A stretch of DNA of 64,000 nucleotides from contig NZ_JBKDZH010000049.1 of assembly GCF_047971185.1 (NCBI RefSeq), forward strand, positions 1 through 64,000, given 5' to 3'. This document shows, piece by piece, positions 50,384 to 58,725 of this stretch (positions are counted from its first letter, which is position 1; each line of letters begins with the position of its first letter). The notes beneath the pieces are model-generated. The model worked only from the letters and a program-made list of their open reading frames with translations. It was not told where the DNA came from and made no database searches. Made by a program: the position numbers and the translations under genes. The stretch comes from Kluyvera sp047971185. Its GTDB lineage: Bacteria > Pseudomonadota > Gammaproteobacteria > Enterobacterales > Enterobacteriaceae.

Positions 50384-52570
50384 TTAATCAGCCTGCGACT
50401 CGTAAATGGCCTGGAATTGCAGGTGCAGCTGACAAAACAGTTTAACCAGCGTCGGGTCGAAATGGCTGCCTGAACTGTTGACGATAATTTCACAGGCCTG
50501 CTGGTGCGAGAAGCTGGGCTTGTAGACCCGCTTTTGCCGCAGGGCGTCGTACACGTCGGCGATCGCCAGAATACGTGCCTCCAGTGGGATCGCATCGCCC
50601 GCTAAACCGTCCGGGTAGCCGCTGCCGTCCCACTTTTCATGATGATAGTGGATCAGATTTTCCGCCACGGAGCCGAGCGCCAGCCCCTGAACGATGCGCC
50701 AGCCCTTCACGGTATGTTGCTGAATCTGCTTAAATTCGTCCGCGGTCAATTTACCCTGCTTACGCAAAATGGTCTCGGGAACGGCAATTTTGCCGATATC
50801 GTGCAGCGACGCGAAGTTCTCAATATCACGCACCAGACGGTGCGGCAGCTTCAGCGCACGGGCCAGCAGGCTGCAATAGGCAGCCACGCGGCGAATATGG
50901 CAGCCGGTTTCATCATCGTGAACGTGGTTAATCTTTTCCATCGCCTCAACGATGCTGCGGTTGACCGCGCGATTCTGGTTCATATGTCGCCACATCATCA
51001 GCATGATACTGAGGATAAAGACCAGCATCACCAGCAGACCGGCGCTGATCATCTGTAATGCGTTTTTACTCAATGACGTTGAGGCCGCGACGTAGGTGGG
51101 GGGCGTAAGCTGGTGACGGTAGCTGGAAATCAGGTGCACCTGCGTCAGCAGCGCATGCAGCGGATGGTCGATGTTCACCCAGGTGCCAATCTGATAGCTG
51201 GAGTGGGTGAGCCCGGCGACTTTCAGCGCGCCGCGGAACAGATCGCTACCCCGCAGCGCCTGCTCAAGCGAGCTTAAATCCCCGAGAATAAAGTCAATTT
51301 GATTGTTATCGATAGTATCGAGGAGCTCGTCGATGCTGGACCGCGCAACCAGCGTCACGTCGGTTCCGAAGCGTTGACGCAGATAGTAGGCGGCAAAGGA
51401 GCCGCGAATCACGCCGACCCGCTGATGGCGTATCTGTTCTTCGTCCAGAATAAATGGCTGCCCAACCTTGTTGTAGTAGGCGTTGTACCAGTTCACCAGC
51501 GGGCCGACCAGCCCTTCCAGCTGTGCGCCGTCGCGGACATCAATGATATCCGCAAGCCGCAGCGGCCAGTCTTCATTTTTCATGCGCACCAGATAGTTAT
51601 CCACGAACTGAACGTCGACGTTGATATTCAGTAAATCGCGGAGATCGTTGACGAGGCTGACCGCGCTGCCGTGGTACCCCTGATTGTCTTTCCAGATAAT
51701 GGGGGAAAAGTTTTCATTTTTGGGTAGCCAGAGGGTGAGGCGATTTTCCTGCAGCCAGCGGCGTTCCTCGTCGGTAATGGCAAGACGGTGACGCAGGAAC
51801 GCTGTCTGGCTTTGCTCTTCCAGCGCCTTAAGCTTGCCGTTTTGCAGCCATTCATTAATCAACTGATTGATATTATTACGCATTGAAATCAGTTCAGGGC
51901 TGATGCCAAACGACGCGGTGATGCGCAACGCGTCAAACGGCCGGGAAATCGTGTAGTAGTAGAGCGGGCCGCCGATCTCCCGGTCCTCGTTGATGTAAAA
52001 ATCGGCACCGCCGCTGCGGAGGATTTGCAGCGCCTCTTTGCTGCTGTCGACCTCGATCACTTGCTGGAATCTCAGGGTGGGATAAGCTTGTTTTACCAGC
52101 GCCTGAGTGGGATCGCGGCGGCGGAAAATGACCCGCGTATCGTTAAGATCGCGGGCGCTTTTCGCCTGCCGGGTAATGCTGGCGGTGACAATGGTGCTTT
52201 CCAGTAAACGTGAAGAGAGAATCGTGTTTTCCAGATGCTCCCGGGTTTGCAGCACGCTGGTATACAGACCGTAGTCATGGTGGCGAAAGCGCTGCTCGAA
52301 CGTTGTGCCGTCAATCGGATGAAGCGTCAGGTTATAGCCATAGCGCGAATTGATGGCGTGCAGCAGTTCAGGATAGAACCCGTGAAGCTGTCCATGGTCG
52401 TCACGCCAGAATTCAAAGCTATCGGCGTCAAGTATCCAGACGGGAATGGCGTCTGGCGTCTTTATCTTTTGCGGCGGTGAGGCGAGAGCGCGAGTCGTGC
52501 AAACGAGCAGCAGGGTCAGTAGAACAAGGAGACCCAGTCCGCGTCGAAGCGATCGGCAGTTCTGTGTCAC
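50384..52570 (-). CDS. HD-GYP cyclic-di-GMP phosphodiesterase with two periplasmic sensor domains
   Basis: 728 residues from a GTG at 52568-52570 with AAGGAAC upstream. Signal/anchor at 1-31; two tandem SBP_bac_3-like domains (about 40-270 and 275-490) as in BvgS/EvgS-type sensors; one transmembrane helix near 505-525 (ISAGLLVMLVFILSIMLMMW). Then HD-GYP with H590-D591 in LHDIGKIAVP and the GYP motif in KWDGSGYPDG (about 647-656). Predicted to bind a small periplasmic ligand and hydrolyse c-di-GMP in the cytosol. E. coli K-12 lacks HD-GYP proteins. Lies next to flagellar-regulon gene yecR. Confidence 0.88.
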   Translation of the reverse strand: MTQNCRSLRRGLGLLVLLTLLLVCTTRALASPPQKIKTPDAIPVWILDADSFEFWRDDHGQLHGFYPELLHAINSRYGYNLTLHPIDGTTFEQRFRHHDYGLYTSVLQTREHLENTILSSRLLESTIVTASITRQAKSARDLNDTRVIFRRRDPTQALVKQAYPTLRFQQVIEVDSSKEALQILRSGGADFYINEDREIGGPLYYYTISRPFDALRITASFGISPELISMRNNINQLINEWLQNGKLKALEEQSQTAFLRHRLAITDEERRWLQENRLTLWLPKNENFSPIIWKDNQGYHGSAVSLVNDLRDLLNINVDVQFVDNYLVRMKNEDWPLRLADIIDVRDGAQLEGLVGPLVNWYNAYYNKVGQPFILDEEQIRHQRVGVIRGSFAAYYLRQRFGTDVTLVARSSIDELLDTIDNNQIDFILGDLSSLEQALRGSDLFRGALKVAGLTHSSYQIGTWVNIDHPLHALLTQVHLISSYRHQLTPPTYVAASTSLSKNALQMISAGLLVMLVFILSIMLMMWRHMNQNRAVNRSIVEAMEKINHVHDDETGCHIRRVAAYCSLLARALKLPHRLVRDIENFASLHDIGKIAVPETILRKQGKLTADEFKQIQQHTVKGWRIVQGLALGSVAENLIHYHHEKWDGSGYPDGLAGDAIPLEARILAIADVYDALRQKRVYKPSFSHQQACEIIVNSSGSHFDPTLVKLFCQLHLQFQAIYESQAD

Positions 52571-52857
52571 AAGTCAGTTCCTTTGCGAAGACTATTTTAT
52601 CCATTTAATAGCGTAAAATTTGTAGGGCCTATCAGTGGCCTTAGGTCAGTTTAGTCGACTATTTGCCCGGTAACAGTAAATAAATAAGGGTTTATGTAAT
52701 GATTTATCTATCGCGTAAAGGCAAAAGTGTGACCGTCTCAGTAAAAACTAAAACCATTTTTCATAAAATTTGAAAGTGTGTTTGTCTGGTAGTAAGGTTA
52801 CTACAACGTAATCGAACGACTGCGGGAAATCCCGCGTAGCTTTCAGGAGAGGAAAGA
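52571..52857. promoter_or_regulatory. Divergent control region, HD-GYP gene and RpiB-like gene
   Basis: 287 bases, A-T-rich. A 24-codon frame at 52699-52773 has an AAGGG site (see findings). CAGGAGAGGAAAG is the ribosome binding site of the right-hand gene. No sigma-28 promoter with correct spacing was found for the HD-GYP gene. Confidence 0.4.
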
Positions 52858-53496
52858 ATGAAAATTGCACTGATGATGGAAAACAGCCAGGCCAGCAAGA
52901 ACGCGACTATTCATCATGAGTTAAAAGCCGTTGCCGATGAAAAAGGCTTCCCGGTATACAACGTGGGCATGAGCGATGAAAACGATCATCACCTGACCTA
53001 CATCCACCTGGGTATCATGGCCAGCATCCTGCTGAACTCTAAAGCGGTAGATTTCGTGGTGACCGGCTGCGGTACCGGCCAGGGCGCGATGATGTCTCTG
53101 AACATCCATCCGGGCGTAGTGTGCGGCTACTGCCTGGATCCAGCAGACGCCTTCCTGTTTGCGCAGATCAACAACGGTAACGCGCTGTCTCTGGCCTTCG
53201 CGAAAGGCTTCGGCTGGGGCGCAGAGCTGAACGTGCGCTATATGTTCGAAAAAGCGTTCACCGGCCGTAACGGCGAAGGCTATCCGCCGGAGCGTAAAGA
53301 GCCGCAGGTACGTAACGCCGGTATTCTGAACCAGGTTAAAGCGGCCGTGGTGAAAGAAAACTATCTGGACACCCTGCGCGCTATCGACCCTGAGCTGGTG
53401 AAAACCGCCGTTTCCGGTCAGCGTTTCCAGGAGTGCTTCTTCGAAAACTGCCAGAACAAAGAGATCGAAGCCTTTGTTCGCGAGATCCTGGCGTAA
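52858..53496 (+). CDS. RpiB/LacA/LacB family sugar-phosphate isomerase
   Basis: 212 residues. N-terminal RpiB-like Rossmann domain with the active-site loop TGCGTGQGAMMSLNIHPGVV (C71 as base) and CGYCLDPADAFLFAQINN. The C-terminal 60-70 residues (KEPQVRNAGILNQVKAAVVK and beyond) extend past the usual 150-residue RpiB. Likely interconverts an aldose and ketose phosphate; substrate unknown. Homologues occur as single genes in Salmonella and Klebsiella. No kinase or transporter partner adjacent except a divergent-end MFS exporter. Confidence 0.8.
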   Translation: MKIALMMENSQASKNATIHHELKAVADEKGFPVYNVGMSDENDHHLTYIHLGIMASILLNSKAVDFVVTGCGTGQGAMMSLNIHPGVVCGYCLDPADAFLFAQINNGNALSLAFAKGFGWGAELNVRYMFEKAFTGRNGEGYPPERKEPQVRNAGILNQVKAAVVKENYLDTLRAIDPELVKTAVSGQRFQECFFENCQNKEIEAFVREILA

Positions 53497-53508
53497 GCCT
53501 GACGTTCC

Positions 53509-53538
53509 TGAAAACCCACGCTGCGGCGTGGGTTTTTT
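53509..53538 (+). terminator. Terminator after the RpiB-like gene
   Basis: AAAACCCACGC and GCGTGGGTTTT pair with a short TGCG loop, followed by T. The A tract on the other side suits the convergent MFS gene too. Confidence 0.88.
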
Positions 53539-53550
53539 TATGCCCTGAAT

Positions 53551-54975
53551 TCAGGCTTTCACTTTCTTCGACACCGCGCTGCCCGCATCCCGCGTCAGAT
53601 GCAGCGTATCAATCATCCCCACCAGGCAAATCAGCGCGATAAACACAAAGGCCAGGCGGAAGCTGATGCCCGGCACGGCGCTGAGATCCATGACGGCGCT
53701 GACCTTCTCACCGATACGAATGCCTATCGCCCCCAGCGTGATGCCCAGGCCAATCGCCAGCTGGCTGGCGGTACTGAACAGCGTGTTGGCATAGCTCATC
53801 TGCGGTGAGGGAACGTCGGCGAACGCCAGCGTGCTGACGCCGGTAAACTGAATGGAACAGAATACGCCGCCGAGGTACAGCACCAGCATAATTACCCACA
53901 CCGGCGTCTGCGGCGTCAGAAAGGCGCAGGCAACCAGCGCCAGCACGTTCAGCGCGCCGTTCAGCAGCAGCAGGCGACGGAAACCGAGCCAACGTATCAG
54001 CGGCGTGGTGGCGGGTTTAATCGTCAGGTTGCCCACGAATACCGCCAGTACCAGCAGGCCGGAGTGGAACGGGTCCATACCAAAACCCACCTGAAAGAGC
54101 AGGGGCAGCAGGAACGGCACGGCGCTGATCGAGGCGCGGAACAGCGAGCCGCCGTACATTGTCACCCGAAACGTAGGTACCTGCAGCGCGTCCATGCGGA
54201 TCATCGGCGCCGGGCTGCGGCGGAAGTGGTACAGCGCATAATAGAAGGTGACGCCGCCGAGCAGCAGCAGCGCCACGATCGGACCGGCCTGCATTTTCTC
54301 CGCGCCGAGCATCTCCATCGCGTAGACCAGGCTGACCATCGACACCGAGGTGGCGAGGAAACCCGGCAGGTCGAACGGGCGGCGCTCGTCGTCGCGGATG
54401 TTGGGGATAATCCGCAGCGCCAGCAGGATGGCGATGATGCCCAGCGGCACGTTAATAAAGAAGATCCAGCGCCAGTCGGCCACTTTGGTAATAAACCCGC
54501 CCAGCGGCGGCCCGATAATGGGGGCGATCAGCGCGGGCCAGGTGAGGGTGGCAATGGCGGTGATGAGCAGGTGTTTAGGCGTGGTTCGAAGCACCGCTAG
54601 CCTGCCCACCGGGACCATCAACGCGCCGCCTACGCCCTGCAGGATCCGCATCGCCACAAAGCTGTGGGCGCTGGTGGCGAGGCCGCAAAATACGGAAGAG
54701 ACGGTAAAGATGGCCAGCGCGAGGCTGAAGATGGTGCGGGCGCCGAAGCGATCGGCTATCCAGCCGCTGGCGGGGATCAGCACCGCGAGGGTGATCAGAT
54801 AAGCGCTAATGCCGATATTCAGGTCAACGGCTTCGACGCCAAAGGTTTTCGCCATGTCTGGCAGGGCGGTGGCGATCACCGTCCCATCAAGGAACTCCAT
54901 AAAGAACGCACCGGCCACCAGCAGCGCGGCAGGGGATACCCCGCGGGTCGCCTGGGCCTGGAGAGGCTCATTCAT
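53551..54975 (-). CDS. MFS transporter, DHA2 (EmrB/QacA, MdtD-like) family
   Basis: 474 residues, about 14 hydrophobic segments. N-terminal FFMEFLDGTVIATALPDMAK resembles the family D/E-containing helix 1; motif A-like GWIADRFGARTIF; motif C-like APIIGPPLGGFI. Proton-driven drug or metabolite export. Closest in pattern to MdtD; substrate unknown. Stands alone with a short A-T-rich promoter region to its right. Confidence 0.85.
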   Translation of the reverse strand: MNEPLQAQATRGVSPAALLVAGAFFMEFLDGTVIATALPDMAKTFGVEAVDLNIGISAYLITLAVLIPASGWIADRFGARTIFSLALAIFTVSSVFCGLATSAHSFVAMRILQGVGGALMVPVGRLAVLRTTPKHLLITAIATLTWPALIAPIIGPPLGGFITKVADWRWIFFINVPLGIIAILLALRIIPNIRDDERRPFDLPGFLATSVSMVSLVYAMEMLGAEKMQAGPIVALLLLGGVTFYYALYHFRRSPAPMIRMDALQVPTFRVTMYGGSLFRASISAVPFLLPLLFQVGFGMDPFHSGLLVLAVFVGNLTIKPATTPLIRWLGFRRLLLLNGALNVLALVACAFLTPQTPVWVIMLVLYLGGVFCSIQFTGVSTLAFADVPSPQMSYANTLFSTASQLAIGLGITLGAIGIRIGEKVSAVMDLSAVPGISFRLAFVFIALICLVGMIDTLHLTRDAGSAVSKKVKA

Positions 54976-55110
54976 CGTTATGTTACCCTATCAAAATAAT
55001 GCGTAAAATTTATAGATTTTGTAGATGTCGTAAGTAGTAGATTTTTATAACAAAAATTTTATAAATTTAACTTTTATGATGATTATTATGTGATGCAGCT
55101 CGTAAAATGG

Positions 55111-55138
55111 TTGATTTTTGTGATGGTGGTCATATTAT
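55111..55138 (+). promoter_or_regulatory. Promoter of azuCR
   Basis: TTGATT (55111-55116), 16-base spacer, TATTAT (55133-55138). Predicts an RNA start near 55145 and a transcript of about 163 bases to the terminator, close to E. coli AzuCR (164). Confidence 0.6.
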
Positions 55139-55186
55139 GTACCTAAAGACAATAACACCTGCATAACAAAAAACCGGAGCATCAAC

Positions 55187-55276
55187 ATGAAACAGCGCAT
55201 GCGTAAAATCCTCAAAAGCATGTTTGAAAACTATTGCAAGACTTTCAAAGACGTACCGCCAGGCGCTATGTTCTGA
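55187..55276 (+). CDS. azuC: AzuC, small amphipathic membrane-associated protein
   Basis: 29 residues: MKQRMRKILKSMFENY, then CKTFKDVPPGAMF. Nearly E. coli AzuC (28 residues) apart from two extra N-terminal codons and a lost final Arg. Amphipathic basic helix for membrane contact; E. coli AzuC interacts with and stimulates glycerol-3-phosphate dehydrogenase GlpD. CCGGAG ribosome binding site. Confidence 0.9.
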   Translation: MKQRMRKILKSMFENYCKTFKDVPPGAMF

Positions 55277-55281
55277 TAAAA

Positions 55282-55306
55282 AAAACCTGCTGCGGCAGGT
55301 TTTTTT
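55282..55306 (+). terminator. azuCR terminator
   Basis: AAAACCTGC (55282-55290) and GCAGGTTTT (55295-55303) with a TGCG loop and continuing T run. Confidence 0.9.
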
Positions 55307-55357
55307 ATCTTCAGCAAAAGTAGGTTACTATTACGCTCCGCAAAATAGGAGCAAAAA

Positions 55358-55609
55358 ATGTCTCAGAACCTCACCCCTAACGATGAACTGGTTTCCGACG
55401 TCGTTGCCTGCCAGCTCGTTATCAAACAGATCCTTGACGTTATCGACGTCATCGCCCCGGTTGAAGTGCGCGAAAAGATGGCGACTCAGCTGAAAGCGAT
55501 CGACTTTGCCTCTCATCCGGCAGGGGCGGACCCGGTCACGCTGCGGGCGATTCAGAAAGCGATTGCGCTGATTGAGCTGAAGTTTACGCCGCAGGATACG
55601 ACGCACTAA
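55358..55609 (+). CDS. yecJ: YecJ, DUF2766 family protein
   Basis: 83 residues, the E. coli length: DELVSDVVACQLVIKQILDV, and AIQKAIALIELKFTPQD at the end. Helical, cytosolic, unknown function. Follows azuCR with its own GGAGC ribosome binding site. Confidence 0.9.
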   Translation: MSQNLTPNDELVSDVVACQLVIKQILDVIDVIAPVEVREKMATQLKAIDFASHPAGADPVTLRAIQKAIALIELKFTPQDTTH

Positions 55610-55657
55610 ATCTGAATTGACGGCTTCAGGACACGGTCCTGAACACGGAAAGAACAA

Positions 55658-55677
55658 GGGCGGCCATGGCCGCCCTG
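55658..55677. terminator. Hairpin between yecJ and ftnB
   Basis: The palindrome AGGGCGGCC-AT-GGCCGCCCT lies between convergent yecJ and ftnB. Strong stem, poor T run. Confidence 0.6.
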
Positions 55678-55686
55678 GTTGCGTTA

Positions 55687-56190
55687 TTAATGATGCTGTT
55701 GGTTGACGATATTCAGCAGATGCTGGTCGGTTTGCTGGATGCAGAGGCCGGCTTTACGCGCGCTGCGCACTTCATCCAGAATAGTCTTCAGCAAGATACC
55801 ATCCTGTTCCTGCTCTTCTTCCAGCGCATTGAGGAAACTCAGGGTGCTATCGTCATGAAGCACTTTTGCCTGTTCGGTCAGCTCAGACAGCGTCGAGCTA
55901 CGCTGCGCATGATCTTCAATGGTTTTCAGGAAAAGATCTTCGAGAGTTGCGCACTTATCTTCACTGGCTTCAAAGGCTTTCACCACCGGATACGCGCCGG
56001 AGTTCTTCATATATTCGAACACCCGCATCATTTGCGTGACGCTGGACTGTGCCCGGGAACGTAAGAACGTCGCGGTACCATTCAATCGATGTTCTGAGCA
56101 CCACTCGCTCAAACGCAAATAATGATTAGATGCATAAAATTCGAGATTCATCTGAGCATTAAGCTTTTGAGCCATTCCTGGAACTGCCAT
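55687..56190 (-). CDS. ftnB: FtnB, ferritin-like protein
   Basis: 167 residues (E. coli length) from the ATG at 56190, which has an AAGGATA site; a longer frame upstream is not supported. Ferritin four-helix fold with E17, but the E50 and H53 ligands are replaced by S50 and Q53, and E94 by H94. Ferroxidase activity is therefore doubtful, as for E. coli FtnB. In Salmonella FtnB aids repair of iron-sulfur clusters. Confidence 0.92.
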   Translation of the reverse strand: MAVPGMAQKLNAQMNLEFYASNHYLRLSEWCSEHRLNGTATFLRSRAQSSVTQMMRVFEYMKNSGAYPVVKAFEASEDKCATLEDLFLKTIEDHAQRSSTLSELTEQAKVLHDDSTLSFLNALEEEQEQDGILLKTILDEVRSARKAGLCIQQTDQHLLNIVNQQHH

Positions 56191-56822
56191 ATAAATATCC
56201 TTATTACTGGTAGGAACGATACGCGTGACACCGCATAGTTCTAAATAGCCGCTTACCATGCGCTATTTACGCGTTTGAGTGTAACTACATATTACTCGTA
56301 GTCTTCAACCATGAACAAAAGATATAAATTATCCTGTGTTCAAAAAAAGAATACTCTTAGTTTGGATATAAGAAAACTCTTACGCGCCGCTTTTTACGTT
56401 TCGTTACAACCTATATTGGCATTACCTTAATTCACAAAACAATATTTTTGTAACTGTATGAATAATAGAGAATATAACTTTCCGGCATACACTCGGTAAG
56501 GCTTTGTTAACATACGGATTCTGTCTTACATCGTGTGCATTAAGAAGTGTGATCTGAATCTAATTTTTAGGCTGCCACCGATCGCTCGCATAGGCGCACT
56601 ACGCTTTATTTGCTATCAATAGCGTATCATGAATAATAATCCTCATTTATAAATCATGATATGAGTCTGGACTCCCAATATTAGAATGAGAATAAATTTG
56701 TTTTAGATCATTTTTGATAATGGCCGGCGAGAGGATTATGTTCGCGGTAATGATCAGTACGACAAATTCTTCCCCAATCGTCACCTGGCGGGAGTCGTTT
56801 ATATGAATTTACAGGAGTTAAA
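56191..56822. other. 632-base A-T-rich gap between ftnB and the DJ-1 family gene
   Basis: No conserved gene seen. It holds the divergent promoters. A 22-codon frame (56738-56806) begins after GAGAGGA just upstream of the right-hand gene. The bulk is low in G+C and resembles H-NS-bound spacer DNA. Confidence 0.4.
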
Positions 56823-57380
56823 ATGAAACAGGTTGCTGTACTGCTGGCCCCGGGTTTTGAAGAAGGGGAAGCGATTGTCACTATCGATATCCTGCGTCGT
56901 CTGCATATCGGCGTTGAGTTGGTATCGTGCGCTGAATCTCGCGCAGTGGTGAGCTATCACGATATCCCGATGGTGGCCGATGCCACGCTGGCAGAACGTC
57001 TCGATACCCTGTACGACGCGGTTGTTCTGCCGGGCGGCCCGCAGGGCAGCGTCAATCTGGCGGCGAATAAAGACGTCATCAATTTTGTGGCCGCCCACGA
57101 TGCCGCCGGTAAATTCATCTGCCCAATCTGCTCTGCCGCCGCGCGCGTGCTGGCCGGTAACGACCTGCTGAAAGGCCGTCGCTATGTCTGCTCCGGCGAT
57201 CTGTGGAAGGACGTCAAAAACGGCGAATACGTTGATGCGCCGGTCGTTGAAGACGGCAATCTGATCAGCGGTAAAGGCTTTGGCCACGTGTTTGACTTTG
57301 CCTTCACCGTGGCGGCGCGCCTGCTGGGTGACGAAGCGCCGGTTCGCGACCACGCCGACCATATCTATTACCGCTGGTAA
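56823..57380 (+). CDS. DJ-1/PfpI family protein (glyoxalase III or deglycase-like)
   Basis: 185 residues. Single DJ-1 domain: E16 (in FEEGEA) and nucleophile C103 (in CPICSAAARVL) match the conserved Glu and Cys of DJ-1/YajL. Related proteins act on methylglyoxal or repair glycated groups and often respond to oxidative stress. Distinct from E. coli yajL, which lies elsewhere. AGGAG site; transcribed alone and closed by a terminator. Confidence 0.82.
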   Translation: MKQVAVLLAPGFEEGEAIVTIDILRRLHIGVELVSCAESRAVVSYHDIPMVADATLAERLDTLYDAVVLPGGPQGSVNLAANKDVINFVAAHDAAGKFICPICSAAARVLAGNDLLKGRRYVCSGDLWKDVKNGEYVDAPVVEDGNLISGKGFGHVFDFAFTVAARLLGDEAPVRDHADHIYYRW

Positions 57381-57443
57381 TTGATCCCACTTTCAGCGAC
57401 AGGGATATCTTCGCTGAGAATATAGATAAAATAGCTATTCTTC

Positions 57444-57475
57444 AGCGCGAATTGTCTGACAATTCGCGCTTCTTA
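57444..57475 (+). terminator. Terminator after the DJ-1 family gene
   Basis: AGCGCGAATTG (57444-57454) and CAATTCGCGCT (57460-57470), 11-bp perfect stem, TCTGA loop, followed by TCTTAT. Confidence 0.75.
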
Positions 57476-57681
57476 TATGTACTCATCTGCTGAATATATG
57501 CATCACCCTACTGTTATTCTGCGGTGTGATGGCGCTCTCTTATGGATGATTAATTCCGGGCTATTAATGTTTCAACAACGTTAAGGCTGTTGCAGTACAG
57601 CTAATACTTTGTTTTATGTCTGATTTAAATCGTGAGTCTGATTTTTCCCTACATAAAAGAACATTAAGGCTGGAGTTAACC
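57476..57681 (+). promoter_or_regulatory. Control region of araFGH
   Basis: Contains a CRP-like half site, TGTGA-N6-TCTCT (57525-57540), and TATGGATGATT (about 57541), which resembles an AraC half-site. E. coli araFGH is activated by AraC and CRP. The sites are suggestive, not proven. Confidence 0.4.
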
Positions 57682-58662
57682 ATGCACAAATTCACCAAAG
57701 CGCTGGCGGCCATTGGTCTGGCAGCGGTTATGTCACAATCGGCTATGGCCGAGAATTTAAAGCTCGGTTTTTTAGTTAAGCAACCGGAAGAACCGTGGTT
57801 CCAGACGGAATGGAAATTTGCCGATAAAGCCGGCAAAGACCTTGGTTTTGATGTCATTAAAATTGCCGTCCCCGACGGTGAGAAAACCCTCAACGCCATT
57901 GATAGCCTGGCGGCCAGCGGCGCCAAGGGCTTCGTTATTTGTACGCCGGATCCGAAACTCGGGCCCGCTATCGTGGCGAAAGCCCGTGGCTACGACATGA
58001 AGGTCATCACCGTCGATGACCAGTTCGTCAACGCCAAAGGCAAACCGATGGAAGATGTACCGCTGGTGATGATGGCGGCGAGCGAAATCGGCGCGCGCCA
58101 GGGGCAAGAGCTGTACAAAGAGATGCAAAAGCGCGGCTGGGACGTCAAAACCACCGGCGTGATGGCGATTACCGCCAACGAACTCGATACCGCACGTCGC
58201 CGTACTTCCGGCTCGATGGACGCGCTGAAGGCCGCCGGTTTCCCGGAAAAACAGATCTATCAGGTCCCGACCAAATCTAACGATATTCCTGGCGCCTTCG
58301 ATGCCGGTAACTCGCTGCTGGTGCAGCATCCGGAAGTGAAGCAGTGGCTGATCGTCGGCATGAACGATAACACCGTGCTCGGCGGCGTACGCGCCACTGA
58401 AGGCCAGGGCTTCAAAGCCGCCAACGTGATTGGTATCGGCATCAACGGCGTAGACGCGGTGAACGAACTGTCGAAAGCGCAGGCCACCGGCTTCTTTGGC
58501 TCGCTGCTGCCGAGCCCGGATATTCACGGCTATAAAACCAGCGAACTGCTGTACAACTGGGTAGAGAAGGGCGTTGAACCGCCGAAATTTACCGCGGTGA
58601 CCGACGTGGTGCTGATTACCCGCGACAATTTTAAAGAAGAGCTGGCGAAAAAAGGCCTCTGA
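57682..58662 (+). CDS. araF: AraF, L-arabinose-binding periplasmic protein
   Basis: 326 residues from the ATG giving MHKFTKALAAIGLAAVMSQS (E. coli 329); the upstream in-frame ATG is not expected. Signal peptide cleaved after AMA. Mature start ENLKLGFLVKQPEEPWFQTE and ligand region DELDTARRRT-like ANELDTARRRTSGSMDAL are conserved. Captures L-arabinose for AraGH. Confidence 0.95.
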   Translation: MHKFTKALAAIGLAAVMSQSAMAENLKLGFLVKQPEEPWFQTEWKFADKAGKDLGFDVIKIAVPDGEKTLNAIDSLAASGAKGFVICTPDPKLGPAIVAKARGYDMKVITVDDQFVNAKGKPMEDVPLVMMAASEIGARQGQELYKEMQKRGWDVKTTGVMAITANELDTARRRTSGSMDALKAAGFPEKQIYQVPTKSNDIPGAFDAGNSLLVQHPEVKQWLIVGMNDNTVLGGVRATEGQGFKAANVIGIGINGVDAVNELSKAQATGFFGSLLPSPDIHGYKTSELLYNWVEKGVEPPKFTAVTDVVLITRDNFKEELAKKGL

Positions 58663-58677
58663 GTCCTGATGGTTCTC

Positions 58678-58704
58678 CTCCCGCACGGGCGGGGGGAGAG
58701 GGAT
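58678..58704 (+). repeat. Hairpin between araF and araG
   Basis: CTCCTCCCGC and GCGGGGGGAG pair around an ACGG loop, with one G-T wobble. Such a structure stabilises the abundant araF message relative to araGH. Confidence 0.55.
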
Positions 58705-58725
58705 CGTGTCATTGTGGAGGTTGCG

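Larger units (their letters stand above)
55145..55306 (+). ncRNA. azuR: AzuCR dual-function RNA
   Basis: The predicted transcript carries the azuC frame and ends in a strong terminator. In E. coli, AzuCR encodes the AzuC peptide and also base-pairs as an sRNA with carbon-metabolism mRNAs (cadA, galE). Base-pairing regions were not verified here. Confidence 0.65.

Noticed and set aside
52580..52660. Sigma-28 promoter for the HD-GYP gene
   Set aside because: TAAA and a GATA-containing -10-like box exist on the minus strand, but the spacing is 2 bases too short and the -10 matches only 5 of 8.
56738..56806. 22-codon leader frame before the DJ-1 family gene
   Set aside because: A GAGAGGA site is present but spaced only 3 bases from the ATG, and the peptide has no regulatory codon pattern.
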